From the NCBI GenBank assembly GCA_052170135.1, contig JBQNBC010000002.1:1-64000 (forward strand): a DNA stretch of 64,000 nt, in the 5' to 3' direction. The DNA comes from Wolinella sp052170135. Its GTDB lineage: Bacteria; Campylobacterota; Campylobacteria; Campylobacterales; Helicobacteraceae. The translations under genes were made by a program, and so were the position numbers. Each line of letters starts with the position of its first letter. Position 1 is the first letter of the stretch. The notes under the pieces are model-generated. The model had not been told where the DNA came from. It searched no databases and worked only from the letters and a program-made list of their open reading frames with translations. This document shows, piece by piece, positions 7,625-16,483 of this stretch.

Positions 7625-8938
7625 CTAATCCCGTGCAATCTCGCTAAGTGCGTAAAGAAGTCGCTTTATATCTTCAAGCGTGTGGCTAAAGTGTAGGCTG
7701 ATTCTTACCCATCCTGGGCGCGTTGGGAATAGACCATCGTCTTTGAGGTTTAGCAGATCGTGTCCATATGGACCAGCACAGCTGCAGCCCGCACGAGTTT
7801 CAATTAGATATTCGCGCGAGAGGCGTTGGCAAACTTCATATGGCGATATTCCCTCTATATTTATGGCGAAGATTCCTAGTCGTTCGCACGCGCTCACATC
7901 GCCATAGATTGCGATTCGCTCCATGCTTCTAAGTCCAGCCAAAAGAGGCTTTGAAAGCTCACATTTTCTGTTTTCGATCCACTTAAGCCCGAGTTCGTTT
8001 CGTAATCCATATGCTAGGCTAGCACGTAAAAATTGGATTATCCCGGGTGTTCCAGCCTCTTCGCGCTTCTCTAGATCCTCTCGATAATATTGATCTATAC
8101 GCGAAACGTAAGTGACAGTTCCACCACCTGAAAAGCTAGGAGGAATCGTCGCATCAATCAGACTTTTTCTCATGATAAGAATCCCACAGCTCCCGACACC
8201 GCCAAGCAACTTGTGAGGCGATAGAAATGCCGCATCATAGCACTCACATGGGATATTCATATATGGAGATGTGGTCGCCATATCAAGTGTGAAGATTCCG
8301 TTTGCTTCGCGTACAAGGTGCGAGATTTCGTTGTATGGAATTACGATTCCAGTCACATTTGATGCAAGAGCAAACGAAGCAATAATTTCACATCCTTTGT
8401 AGCGTGCTAGCGCATTTTTTAGGGCATCTAGATCGACTAAACCATTACCATTCATTGGTAGACGCACGACTTCACATTGGCTTTCGCGATAGCTGATTTC
8501 GTTTGAATGGTGTTCGTATGGACCGACGATTACAACGGGAAAGTTTGATGATTTAGTATCGATTCCAAGTCGTTTTTTGGTGCGTGGCGGGAGGTAGATT
8601 CCCATTAGCTCTTGAAATCGTTTAATAGCTCCAGTCGCACCATTACCACACGGAAATATCACAAATTCATCACTAAGGGCGAAAGCTTGCTTTAGATTCT
8701 CTCGCGCTTTTTCATATAGCTCAGTCATGAAAAGTGCGTGATTTGTAACTTCTGAATGAGTGTTTGCATAATATGGGAGAATCGAAGCTATGCGTTCTTC
8801 AATCGCGCGATATGCAAGCCCTGAAGCAGTGAAGTCGAAGTAAGCAACATCTTTTGCAAGTATTCGATTCTCTAGTAGTTCTGGTAGTGGATTTGCATTG
8901 TTACTTATGATTTTGCTAAAAATTTTTGATGTTTTCAT
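7625..8938 (-). CDS. Class V aminotransferase, cysteine desulfurase/selenocysteine lyase-like
   Basis: A 437-residue PLP enzyme of the NifS/SufS/CsdA superfamily. The PLP lysine is Lys243 in SPHKLLGG, the catalytic His region is EHHSNE (142-147), and the C-terminal active-site loop is RAGCSCAGPYGH (382-393) with Cys385 and Cys387. The fold and loop point to sulfur chemistry on cysteine or a related substrate. Some NifS-family landmarks differ: the usual DGAQ segment reads DMATTSPY. It lies 39 bases downstream of cysK in the same orientation, so the two probably share a message and link cysteine synthesis to sulfur release. It is distinct from the NifS that serves Fe-S assembly in this group. 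Kynureninase-like or isopenicillin epimerase-like activity cannot be excluded. Confidence 0.75.
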   Translation of the reverse strand: MKTSKIFSKIISNNANPLPELLENRILAKDVAYFDFTASGLAYRAIEERIASILPYYANTHSEVTNHALFMTELYEKARENLKQAFALSDEFVIFPCGNGATGAIKRFQELMGIYLPPRTKKRLGIDTKSSNFPVVIVGPYEHHSNEISYRESQCEVVRLPMNGNGLVDLDALKNALARYKGCEIIASFALASNVTGIVIPYNEISHLVREANGIFTLDMATTSPYMNIPCECYDAAFLSPHKLLGGVGSCGILIMRKSLIDATIPPSFSGGGTVTYVSRIDQYYREDLEKREEAGTPGIIQFLRASLAYGLRNELGLKWIENRKCELSKPLLAGLRSMERIAIYGDVSACERLGIFAINIEGISPYEVCQRLSREYLIETRAGCSCAGPYGHDLLNLKDDGLFPTRPGWVRISLHFSHTLEDIKRLLYALSEIARD

Positions 8939-8977
8939 AATGTTTCTCCCGCCACTAATGGCGGGGATTATAGCAGA

Positions 8978-9904
8978 CTAAGACGGCTGTATCTCGTATA
9001 AATCAGTGCTCAAATATCGTTCGCCAGTATCGCATAGAATCGTTACAATATTTTTATTTGGGTGTCGCTTACCTACTTCGCGTGCTGCCCATATATTTGC
9101 GCCTGCTGAGATGCCTACCAGGATTCCCTCCTCTTTAGCTAGTCTTCGTGACATATTGTAGGCGTCTTCGGATTTTACTTGTATCACTTCATCATATAGT
9201 GTGTTATTTAGTGTTTTAGGAATGAAGCCAGCGCCAATTCCTTGTATTTTATGAGGACCTGGCTTGCCGCCTGATAAAACAGGAGAATCTGATGGCTCAA
9301 TTGCATATATCTTTAGATTTGGATTCTTTGATTTTAAAACCTCTCCAACGCCAGTGATAGTCCCACCAGTGCCTATTGCAGCGACTAGTACATCGACATT
9401 TCCATCCATGTCTTCCCATATTTCAAGTGCGGTAGTTTGGCGGTGAAATTCTGGATTTGCTGGATTCTCAAATTGTTGTGGCACGAATGAGTTTTTTATT
9501 TCACGCGCAAGCTCATTTGCGCGATCGACTGCACCACGCATACCTTTTTCAGCAGGTGTTAGCTCTATTTGCGCACCTAGAGCCGCTAGCAGTTTGCGTC
9601 GTTCGATACTCATTGAGCTTGGCATTGTGAGAATCAGCTTGATTTTATTTGCGGCACATACTGAGGCTAGACCTATTCCAGTGTTGCCACTTGTTGGTTC
9701 TATGACTATTGTATCTTGCTTGATCTGCCCAGATTTGATGGCATCATTAATAAGCCCAAGCGCGATTCTATCTTTTATGGAGCCAGATGGGTTCATGAAT
9801 TCGCACTTTCCGATGATATTTGCGCCACTCTCCTGTGAGGCGAAATTTAATCGCACAAGCGGCGTTTTGCCTATTAGCTCATGTACGCTTTTTGCCACTT
9901 TCAT
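8978..9904 (-). CDS. cysK: Cysteine synthase (O-acetylserine sulfhydrylase)
   Basis: A 308-residue fold-type II PLP enzyme that makes cysteine from O-acetylserine and sulfide. The PLP lysine is Lys44 in NPSGSIKDR. The substrate loop TSGNTG is at 71-76 and the phosphate-binding GTGGTITG at 178-185. The length matches CysK. AAGGAGCA precedes the ATG. A good -10 box and a 13-base palindrome lie upstream (separate entries). It is followed closely by the class V aminotransferase gene. CysM or a cystathionine beta-synthase-like activity is the alternative, since some Helicobacter homologues work in the reverse transsulfuration direction. Confidence 0.9.
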   Translation of the reverse strand: MKVAKSVHELIGKTPLVRLNFASQESGANIIGKCEFMNPSGSIKDRIALGLINDAIKSGQIKQDTIVIEPTSGNTGIGLASVCAANKIKLILTMPSSMSIERRKLLAALGAQIELTPAEKGMRGAVDRANELAREIKNSFVPQQFENPANPEFHRQTTALEIWEDMDGNVDVLVAAIGTGGTITGVGEVLKSKNPNLKIYAIEPSDSPVLSGGKPGPHKIQGIGAGFIPKTLNNTLYDEVIQVKSEDAYNMSRRLAKEEGILVGISAGANIWAAREVGKRHPNKNIVTILCDTGERYLSTDLYEIQPS

Positions 9905-9928
9905 TGTAAATGCTCCTTGTGTTTTATA

Positions 9929-9941
9929 GTGGAAAGTCCAC
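9929..9941. promoter_or_regulatory. 13-base palindrome at the cysK promoter, possible operator
   Basis: A perfect inverted repeat GTGGA-AAG-TCCAC lies just downstream of the cysK -10 box, around or shortly after the expected transcription start and 10 bases above the ribosome binding site. It could be an operator for a sulfur-responsive Rrf2/CymR-type repressor (one is encoded at 18452-18865) or a small 5'-UTR hairpin. The link is inferred from position only. Confidence 0.4.
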
Positions 9942-9954
9942 GATATTTTTATGG

Positions 9955-9960
9955 ATTATA
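9955..9960 (-). promoter_or_regulatory. -10 box (TATAAT on the minus strand) of cysK
   Basis: Reading the minus strand, TATAAT lies 50 bases before the cysK ATG, giving a leader of about 43 bases that includes the palindrome. No consensus -35 is seen. Confidence 0.5.
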
Positions 9961-10139
9961 CAGGCTAAAAGAATCTTTGTCAATATATTGTCTAGTAAAT
10001 TTTAAGGAATATTTTTATCTATTAATAGCCTAAAATAGGCATAATATAATAAATCAATCAAAATTGTTAAGTTATGCAATATAGTTTAATAGCTTAGAAT
10101 TTAACCTTTTAGAATCTCGCTAATTTTATATCACTTTGG

Positions 10140-10145
10140 TAGAAT
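10140..10145 (+). promoter_or_regulatory. -10-like box (TAGAAT) of acnB
   Basis: TAGAAT lies 52 bases before the acnB ATG at 10198, within a very AT-rich 230-base upstream region. AAGGAG sits 7 bases before the ATG. Other TATAAT-like runs near 10040-10060 could also serve. Confidence 0.35.
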
Positions 10146-10197
10146 TTGCTTTTTACATAATTTATCGAAAAGCATTTAGCGCACGTAAGGAGTATCT

Positions 10198-12756
10198 ATG
10201 AGTTTTTTAAGCGAATACAAGCGACACGTCAGCGAGCGTGCAAAAGAAGGCATTCCACCACTTCCGCTAAATGCAGCACAGACACAGGCATTAATTGATG
10301 AATTGATCGCTGATAGCCACGATTCTGTTGAGCTTTTGGAGCTTTTAACTCATAGAATCTCGCCTGGTGTGGATGAGGCGGCAAAAATCAAAGCGACATT
10401 TCTAGATAAGATCTCAAAAGGCGAGCTATCCTGTAGATATATCTCACCAAGTGAGGCTGTTTCTTTACTCGGCACAATGCTAGGTGGGTACAATATAGTG
10501 CCATTAATAGATGCTCTAAGCCTTGAAGAATCGCTAGCTAAAATTGCCGCTGAAAAGCTCAAAGAGACATTGCTTGTGTATGAGCGATTTCAAGATATCG
10601 TCTCATTATCTAAGGAGAATCATTTTGCGCGTGAAGTGCTTAAGTCGTGGGCAAAAGCCGAGTGGTTTTCGCGCCGTGCACCTTTACCTGAGAGATTAAC
10701 TCTCTGTGTTTTTAAAATCGATGGTGAGACAAATACTGATGATCTGTCTCCAGCTAGTGATGCTTTCACGCGCAGTGATATACCTCTTCATGCACAAAGT
10801 ATGCTAAAGAATCGCACTGAAAATGCCTTTGAAAGAATCGAGGAGCTAAAGAAGCATGGATTCCCACTTGCTTACGTTGGTGATGTGGTCGGCACTGGTA
10901 GCTCGCGCAAGTCCGCGTGCAACTCTCTTGTGTGGCACATGGGGCGTGAGATTCCATTTATTCCAAATAAAAAAGCTGGTGGAGTTGTCATAGGTACGTC
11001 TATCGCGCCGATTTTTTTCAACACCTGCGAAGATAGTGGCACGCTCCCAATTGTTGCTGATGTAAGCGCGCTAAAAGAGGGCGATATTATCGAAGTTTTT
11101 CCGTATGAAGGTAGAATCGAAAAAGCTGGTGAAGTTATTGCTACATTTTCGTTAATGCCAAATACACTAAGCGATGAGATCCGCGCTGGCGGGCGTATCA
11201 ATTTAATCATAGGACGCGGACTCACAGCGCGTGCGCAGGAGGCACTAGGGATTAAAGATGATTCCATTTTTATAAAGCCCAAGAATCCAAAGCATGAAAA
11301 GATTGGCTATACGCTAGCACAAAAGATGGTCGGGCGCGCTTGTGGTATGGATGGTGTTTTGCCTGGTACATATTGTGAGCCACTAGTTCATACAGTTGGT
11401 AGTCAAGATACGACTGGCGCGATGACACGTGATGAGGTGAAGGAGCTAGCTAGCCTTGGATTTAGCGCGGATTTTGTGCTTCAGAGTTTTTGTCATACAG
11501 CCGCTTATCCAAAGCCATCTGATGTGAAGCTTCATGCTAGTTTACCTAGTTTTATCAGTGCACGAGGTGGTGTGTCGCTACGCCCAGGCGATGGAGTTAT
11601 CCACTCGTGGCTAAATCGCATGATACTTCCAGATACACTCGGCACTGGTGGCGATTCTCACACGAGATTCCCCATCGGGATTAGCTTTCCAGCGGGTAGC
11701 GGGCTTGTGGCGTTTGCGGCTGTTACTGGGAGTATGCCGCTTGATATGCCAGAATCTGTTTTGGTGCGCTTTAAAGGCAAGCTACAGCCGGGAATTACAC
11801 TCCGCGATCTTGTTAATGCAATTCCATATTATGCAATTAAAAAAGGGCTCTTGAGTGTTGCAAAGCAGGGCAAAAAGAATATATTTAGTGGCAAGATTCT
11901 GGAGATTGAGGGATTGCCAAATCTAAAAGTAGAACAGGCGTTTGAGCTGAGTGATGCTAGTGCGGAGCGTAGTGCAGCGGCCTGCACTGTGCGGCTTGCC
12001 AAAGAGCCTATTTTAGAGTATCTACGTTCAAATATTTCGCTAATTGAGGCGATGATTGAGGCTGGATATGAGGATAGGGCGACACTAAAACGACGCGCTG
12101 ATAAGATGCGCGCATGGTGTGAGAATCCGACTCTTCTAGAGCCAGATGAGAATGCAAAATATGCTGCGATTATTGAGATTAACCTAGAGGAGATAGTAGA
12201 GCCTATTCTTGCATGTCCAAATGATCCTGATGATGTGGCGACTTTAAGTGAGATTCTTGCCGATTCTTCAAGGGTGCATGATATTACGGAGGTTTTTGTC
12301 GGGAGCTGTATGACTAATATTGGGCATTATCGCGCGCTTGGTGAGGTTTTAAAAGGTGAGGGAGCCGTGCCAACTGTGCTTTGGATAGCCCCACCGACGA
12401 AGATGGATGAGAAGCAGCTAACGGCTGAGGGGTATTACTCTATCTTTGGTGCAGCTGGAGCAAGAATCGAGATGCCAGGCTGTAGCCTGTGCATGGGTAA
12501 TCAAGCCCGTGTGCGCGATAACGCCGTGGTGTTTTCAACAAGTACTAGAAACTTTGATAACCGTATGGGTAAAGGTGCGAAAGTCTACCTTGGAAGTGCT
12601 GAGCTAGCTGCATTGTGTGCGATACTTGGGCGACTACCTAGCAAAGAGGAGTATCTTGCACTCATACCGAAAAAAATCGCAGGCAAAGAGACGCAGATAT
12701 ATCGCTATCTAAACTTTAACGAGATAGAAAACTACGCGATTACACAAGGGCGGTAG
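10198..12756 (+). CDS. acnB: Aconitate hydratase B
   Basis: An 852-residue [4Fe-4S] enzyme that converts citrate to isocitrate in the TCA cycle. The order of domains is that of AcnB: an N-terminal HEAT-like region, then the swivel domain (TDDLSPASDAF and GSSRKSACNSL near 180-245) and the catalytic domain. Iron-sulfur ligands are the cysteines in GSCMTNIGH and MPGCSLCMGN in the last 160 residues. The length fits AcnB (about 850-865). AcnB is the only aconitase normally found in this phylum. It is a stand-alone gene with its own upstream AT-rich region and a hairpin downstream. Confidence 0.96.
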   Translation: MSFLSEYKRHVSERAKEGIPPLPLNAAQTQALIDELIADSHDSVELLELLTHRISPGVDEAAKIKATFLDKISKGELSCRYISPSEAVSLLGTMLGGYNIVPLIDALSLEESLAKIAAEKLKETLLVYERFQDIVSLSKENHFAREVLKSWAKAEWFSRRAPLPERLTLCVFKIDGETNTDDLSPASDAFTRSDIPLHAQSMLKNRTENAFERIEELKKHGFPLAYVGDVVGTGSSRKSACNSLVWHMGREIPFIPNKKAGGVVIGTSIAPIFFNTCEDSGTLPIVADVSALKEGDIIEVFPYEGRIEKAGEVIATFSLMPNTLSDEIRAGGRINLIIGRGLTARAQEALGIKDDSIFIKPKNPKHEKIGYTLAQKMVGRACGMDGVLPGTYCEPLVHTVGSQDTTGAMTRDEVKELASLGFSADFVLQSFCHTAAYPKPSDVKLHASLPSFISARGGVSLRPGDGVIHSWLNRMILPDTLGTGGDSHTRFPIGISFPAGSGLVAFAAVTGSMPLDMPESVLVRFKGKLQPGITLRDLVNAIPYYAIKKGLLSVAKQGKKNIFSGKILEIEGLPNLKVEQAFELSDASAERSAAACTVRLAKEPILEYLRSNISLIEAMIEAGYEDRATLKRRADKMRAWCENPTLLEPDENAKYAAIIEINLEEIVEPILACPNDPDDVATLSEILADSSRVHDITEVFVGSCMTNIGHYRALGEVLKGEGAVPTVLWIAPPTKMDEKQLTAEGYYSIFGAAGARIEMPGCSLCMGNQARVRDNAVVFSTSTRNFDNRMGKGAKVYLGSAELAALCAILGRLPSKEEYLALIPKKIAGKETQIYRYLNFNEIENYAITQGR

Positions 12757-12769
12757 AAGAAATTAAGAG

Positions 12770-12799
12770 GGGATCGCATAGCTTCATCTGTGCGATCCC
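12770..12799 (+). terminator. Rho-independent-type terminator after acnB
   Basis: GGGATCGCA and TGCGATCCC form a perfect 9-base stem around a 12-base loop, starting 13 bases after the acnB stop. A T-rich stretch follows, but the longest T run is about 20 bases further on. It could also act on the convergent small secreted protein gene. Confidence 0.65.
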
Positions 12800-12828
12800 T
12801 TGATTAATATTTTATAAATTTTTTTAGA

Positions 12829-13107
12829 TTATCCCTTTATGCATACTTTGAGTTGCTTATTACATTGAAAGCCAATTGGGCAGTCTGTATCAAAGGAGCA
12901 ATCCCCATTTATATTCATGTTGGGACCTATGCTATCTAGGCTTGGCATTTTGTATTGTTGTATCCCATATCGATTTACACTTTGCATACATATACCAACT
13001 GTTTCAAATGGTTTCTTGACGCATTGCAAGCCGATACCGCACTCAAAATCAGATTGACAAGCAAACAAGCTTGCGCCAAAAAGATAGATCAATGCTAAAA
13101 GCTTCAT
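12829..13107 (-). CDS. Small secreted cysteine-rich protein (Dickkopf-N-like repeats)
   Basis: From ATG at 13105-13107 the product is 92 residues with a signal peptide (KLLALIYLFGASLFA, cleavage before CQSD). AAGGAATCTAC before this ATG supports it over an upstream ATG at 13155. The mature chain holds two copies of a small disulfide module, C-x3-D-x2-C-x2-G-x2-C followed by a later C: the first begins CQSDFECGIGLQC, the second CSFDTDCPIGFQC and ends in VCIKG. This pattern resembles the Dickkopf N-terminal cysteine-rich motif found in small exported bacterial proteins. All nine cysteines lie outside the signal peptide, suggesting oxidation in the periplasm; the first could alternatively be lipidated. 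Function unknown. Confidence 0.7.
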   Translation of the reverse strand: MKLLALIYLFGASLFACQSDFECGIGLQCVKKPFETVGICMQSVNRYGIQQYKMPSLDSIGPNMNINGDCSFDTDCPIGFQCNKQLKVCIKG

Positions 13108-13249
13108 GTAGATTCCTTGTGTCTCTTTGAAATATTCTAGCATTAATTTAGTCACGCTTATATATTAGGCTATTTCGACATTATTTACTTAAGTATTCTA
13201 AAATGCAAGGATTTGCATAATCTAATCTCGCCATTATGCGCTATTTGGC

Positions 13250-13255
13250 TATAAT
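13250..13255 (+). promoter_or_regulatory. -10 box (TATAAT) of the argH operon
   Basis: A consensus TATAAT lies 30 bases before the argH ATG at 13286, with AGTAGGGAGATGCG as ribosome binding region in a leader of roughly 24 bases. Confidence 0.55.
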
Positions 13256-13285
13256 CCATCCTAAAAATTAGAGTAGGGAGATGCG

Positions 13286-14671
13286 ATGAAAAAGCTATGG
13301 GCTGGTCGTTTTAGCGAAGGGAGCGCAGAGCTTTTGGAGCGATTTAACGCCTCTATTCCATTTGATAGGGAGTTGTGGCGTGAGGACATAGCTGGGTCGT
13401 GTGCGCATGCCAAAATGCTTGCAAAACAGGGAATAATAACTGATGTTGAGTGTGATGATATTTTACAAGCACTAGAGCAGGTGAGGGGTGAAATTGAGCG
13501 TGGTGAGTTTGTTTTTAAAATCGCCGATGAGGATATTCATATGGCGGTGGAGACACGGCTGATTGAGCTTGTTGGCGACAGTGGTAAGAGGCTGCATACA
13601 GCGCGTAGTCGAAACGATCAGGTTGCGCTTGATTTTAGGATGTTTGTCCTGCGTAAGAATCGCGAAATCCGAACATTGCTTGCTTTGCTTCTTGGGACGA
13701 TTCTTGAAATAGCTGAAAAACATACAGAGACGATGATGCCAGGCATGACGCATCTCCAGCATGCACAGCCAATAAATTTTGGCTTTCATCTAAGCGCATA
13801 TGCATGTATGTTTAAGCGCGACTTTGAGAGGCTTTTGGATTCTTTTAAACGCAATAATTTTTCTCCTCTTGGTTCTGCTGCACTAGCTGGTACACCATAT
13901 CCTAGCGATAGGGAGTTTGTAGCGCGTGAGCTTGGATTTAGTGCACCTACTCTTAATGCTATGGATTCTGTTAGCGAGCGAGATTTTGCGCTTGATTTGC
14001 TTTATGATATTGCGATGATTATGATGCATATTTCGCGCATATCTGAGGAGCTTGTGCTATGGAGTAGCTATGAGTTTAGGTTTATCACTCTTAGCGATTC
14101 TTACTCAACTGGTAGTTCGATAATGCCTCAAAAGAAGAATCCAGACGTGCCAGAGCTTTTGCGTGGAAAAAGTGGGCGTGCATATGGAAATCTACTATCT
14201 CTTTTAACGGTCATGAAGTCCCTACCTCTCGCTTATAATAAGGATATGCAAGAGGATAAAGAAGGCGTTTTTGATAGCGTAGCGAGCGTTGAAATTTCAC
14301 TTGAGATTCTTCGTGAAGCTTTAAAAACTATGCATGTGAATGCTGATAAAATGGCACAAGCATGCAGGGTTGGTCATTTGAGTGCAACTGATTTGGCTGA
14401 TTTTTTAGTGCAGCGATGCGGGGTGGCATTCCGAGAGGCTCACCATATCACAGGGCGTGTTGTTGCACACGCAGAATCAAGGGGTATAGATATATCTGAG
14501 TTATCCGAAGATGAGATTCTTGCGCTTGATTCAAGAATCCAAAAAGGGGTTAAGGCGGCTTTGGATTTAAGAAACTCTATGGAAGCGCGAAACTCGCTTG
14601 GTGGGACATCAAGCACGCAGACAAAAGCGCAAATCAAAACGCTAAAAGCGTGGCTAAAGGAGCAGGAGTGA
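13286..14671 (+). CDS. argH: Argininosuccinate lyase
   Basis: A 461-residue member of the fumarase/aspartase superfamily that splits argininosuccinate into arginine and fumarate. The superfamily signature GSSIMPQKKNPD is near residues 275-286, with the catalytic serine in that loop, and the other substrate segments HTARSRNDQ and TMMPGMTHLQHAQP are present. The length is standard. It heads an operon: its stop overlaps the OsmC-like gene start by 4 bases. No other arg gene is in the window. Confidence 0.96.
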   Translation: MKKLWAGRFSEGSAELLERFNASIPFDRELWREDIAGSCAHAKMLAKQGIITDVECDDILQALEQVRGEIERGEFVFKIADEDIHMAVETRLIELVGDSGKRLHTARSRNDQVALDFRMFVLRKNREIRTLLALLLGTILEIAEKHTETMMPGMTHLQHAQPINFGFHLSAYACMFKRDFERLLDSFKRNNFSPLGSAALAGTPYPSDREFVARELGFSAPTLNAMDSVSERDFALDLLYDIAMIMMHISRISEELVLWSSYEFRFITLSDSYSTGSSIMPQKKNPDVPELLRGKSGRAYGNLLSLLTVMKSLPLAYNKDMQEDKEGVFDSVASVEISLEILREALKTMHVNADKMAQACRVGHLSATDLADFLVQRCGVAFREAHHITGRVVAHAESRGIDISELSEDEILALDSRIQKGVKAALDLRNSMEARNSLGGTSSTQTKAQIKTLKAWLKEQE

Positions 14672-15114
14672 GTGGAGAATCTAAAGCGAGTCAAAATCAC
14701 GTGAAAGTTGTACTAAAGCATGATGGCGAGCAGCGATTTTTTGCACAAGGGGCGAATTTTTCGCATAGCTTTGATACAAAAAGTAGCTCGCCAAAGGAGA
14801 TGTTTTTAGCCGGGCTTCTTGGATGTAGTGCGCACGATGTGGCGGTCTTTTCCGCCTCGGAAGGGTATGAGATTTGTGATTTTTCTTTAAGTGTAGATGG
14901 TGTGGCATCTGGCGAGATTCCCCATAGATTTACTAGGTTGGAGCTAGTGTATAGTTTTTCTTCTAGTGTTTTAAAAGAGGTCGCGATCACATGGGTGGAA
15001 TCCTCTATAAATACCTATTGCACGACGATAAATACAGTTCGTGGAGGCTGTGAGATGAGCTACTCTATAATTTACAATGGTGAAAAAATTGTAAGCCAAA
15101 AGGAGATAAATTGA
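14668..15114 (+). CDS. OsmC family peroxide/redox protein
   Basis: From GTG at 14668 the product is 148 residues. This start overlaps the argH stop as GTGA and has AAAGGAG 6 bases upstream, so it is preferred to an earlier in-frame GTG at 14650. The two conserved redox cysteines of the OsmC/Ohr fold are present at Cys53 (GLLGCSAHDV) and Cys118 (INTYCTTIN). Such proteins reduce organic hydroperoxides or act as general redox proteins in the cytoplasm. It is more like the YhfA/OsmC branch than Ohr, but I cannot fix the substrate. It overlaps the ubiE start by 4 bases. Confidence 0.8.
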   Translation: MSGESKASQNHVKVVLKHDGEQRFFAQGANFSHSFDTKSSSPKEMFLAGLLGCSAHDVAVFSASEGYEICDFSLSVDGVASGEIPHRFTRLELVYSFSSSVLKEVAITWVESSINTYCTTINTVRGGCEMSYSIIYNGEKIVSQKEIN

Positions 15115-15824
15115 GCAAGGAATCCAAGCAGGATACGATCATAAAGATGTTTGACGAGATTGCTGGGAGCTATGATTTGGCAAATCGTGTCCTTAGTTTT
15201 GGTATCGATGTGTCGTGGCGTAAGAAGGCGTGCCAACTCTCTTTTTCACATTTAAAGCGTGATGGGGTGCGGATTCTTGATGTTGCGTGTGGGACTGGGG
15301 ATATGATTTTACACTGGGAGAAGAATGCCCGCGAGCAGGGAATTTCAATCGAAAAAGTGGTTGGTATTGATCCATCTGAGGGTATGCTAAAAGTCGCGCG
15401 TGAGAAGCTACCGAATGTGGAGTTTATCCTCTCGGAGGCAAAAGAGTTGCCACTTGAGAGTGAGAGCGTGGATATAGTCTCAATAGCGTATGGAATCCGC
15501 AATGTAGTAGAGCGAGAGCGTGCTATAGGCGAGTTTTATCGCATACTAAAGCCTGGCGGGATTCTTGCAATTCTTGAATTTACCAAGTGTGAGAATCCAA
15601 CATTTTTGGAGCGGCTTGCTGGTTTTTATACTAAAAATATCCTCCCCTACATAGGTGGAATCATCTCTAAAAATTATGCTGCTTATAGATATCTACCCGA
15701 TTCTATCGAGGAGTTTTTGACGCGTGAAAAGCTAAATGGTGAGCTTTCAGCAACTGGCTTTGAGGTGGTGTATAGCCGTAGTTACTCAGCGAATATCTCG
15801 ACACTTTTTATCGCAAAGAAGTAA
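15111..15824 (+). CDS. ubiE: Demethylmenaquinone C-methyltransferase (UbiE/MenG)
   Basis: A 237-residue SAM-dependent methyltransferase. The SAM-binding motif is LDVACGTGDM (56-65), with YGIRNV near 127-132 and LKPGG near 146-150, all typical of UbiE/MenG. In this phylum, which uses menaquinone, the step is demethylmenaquinone to menaquinone. The start is TTG at 15111 with AAAAGGAGATAAA upstream, overlapping the previous stop as TTGA. It is the last gene of the argH operon. A ubiD-type gene of the same quinone pathway lies at the far end of the window. Confidence 0.92.
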   Translation: MSKESKQDTIIKMFDEIAGSYDLANRVLSFGIDVSWRKKACQLSFSHLKRDGVRILDVACGTGDMILHWEKNAREQGISIEKVVGIDPSEGMLKVAREKLPNVEFILSEAKELPLESESVDIVSIAYGIRNVVERERAIGEFYRILKPGGILAILEFTKCENPTFLERLAGFYTKNILPYIGGIISKNYAAYRYLPDSIEEFLTREKLNGELSATGFEVVYSRSYSANISTLFIAKK

Positions 15825-16483
15825 GAAAATGGTTTGATTTCTATAGATAGCTACCTAGATAATGTATCTTTTGGGTAGTTAAAATCCAAAGTCCTACTAG
15901 GTTTATGGGGGAGGGTGAGTTGGACTGTTGCGTTTACAATAATATGCTATTGATATTAGCTATAAAGCGATGATGTAATAATATTGTATTGATGATATGT
16001 GCTTGGTCTCCGTGTTTAAATTTCTCATTAGTTAAATAGTGCCAACTGGATGTTTGTTTGCACGTATATGCTTGCTTTGTCTCTTAAATTGTTATTTAGT
16101 AATTTTAATTAAGGGTAAGCTAGCTAAAAATGGCGAAGAACAAGTCAAGGCGAATTTTTATATAAAGCACTTGAGGTCAATCTCGCCTAATATACAAAAA
16201 TACCGGGAACCTAGGTATGTCGTTTGTAGTTAGATTATAATATTTGAAAGTTGCTATATCGCCTATCCTTGAGTGAATTACGACACCATTCTGCATTGAT
16301 AAATCTCTTGATTTTTAGCGTATTTGGCTTCTAAAACGCTCATATGGTGCATTGCCATTTCTCCGCTCTACAAGCCCTTTACCACCACTATTTATGGTTT
16401 AGTAGCTCTTGTAGCTCAGTTTTTATCTTTAATTATTGTCTGTTTTATTATTTTAATATTACTACTAGTTTTACTATTTTGTT
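15825..16483. other. Gene-poor AT-rich interval
   Basis: About 660 bases without a supportable gene. Short frames on both strands, for example a plus-strand tail at about 16117-16233 ending in REPRYVVCS and a minus-strand run near 16300-16380, have some coding-like composition but no start, ribosome binding site or recognisable family. The interval is probably decayed coding DNA continuous with the pseudogene that follows. Confidence 0.5.

Noticed and set aside
16039..16233. 64-codon plus-strand frame
   Set aside because: The second half looks somewhat protein-like, but there is no start signal or homologue in mind; it is treated as possible decayed DNA only.
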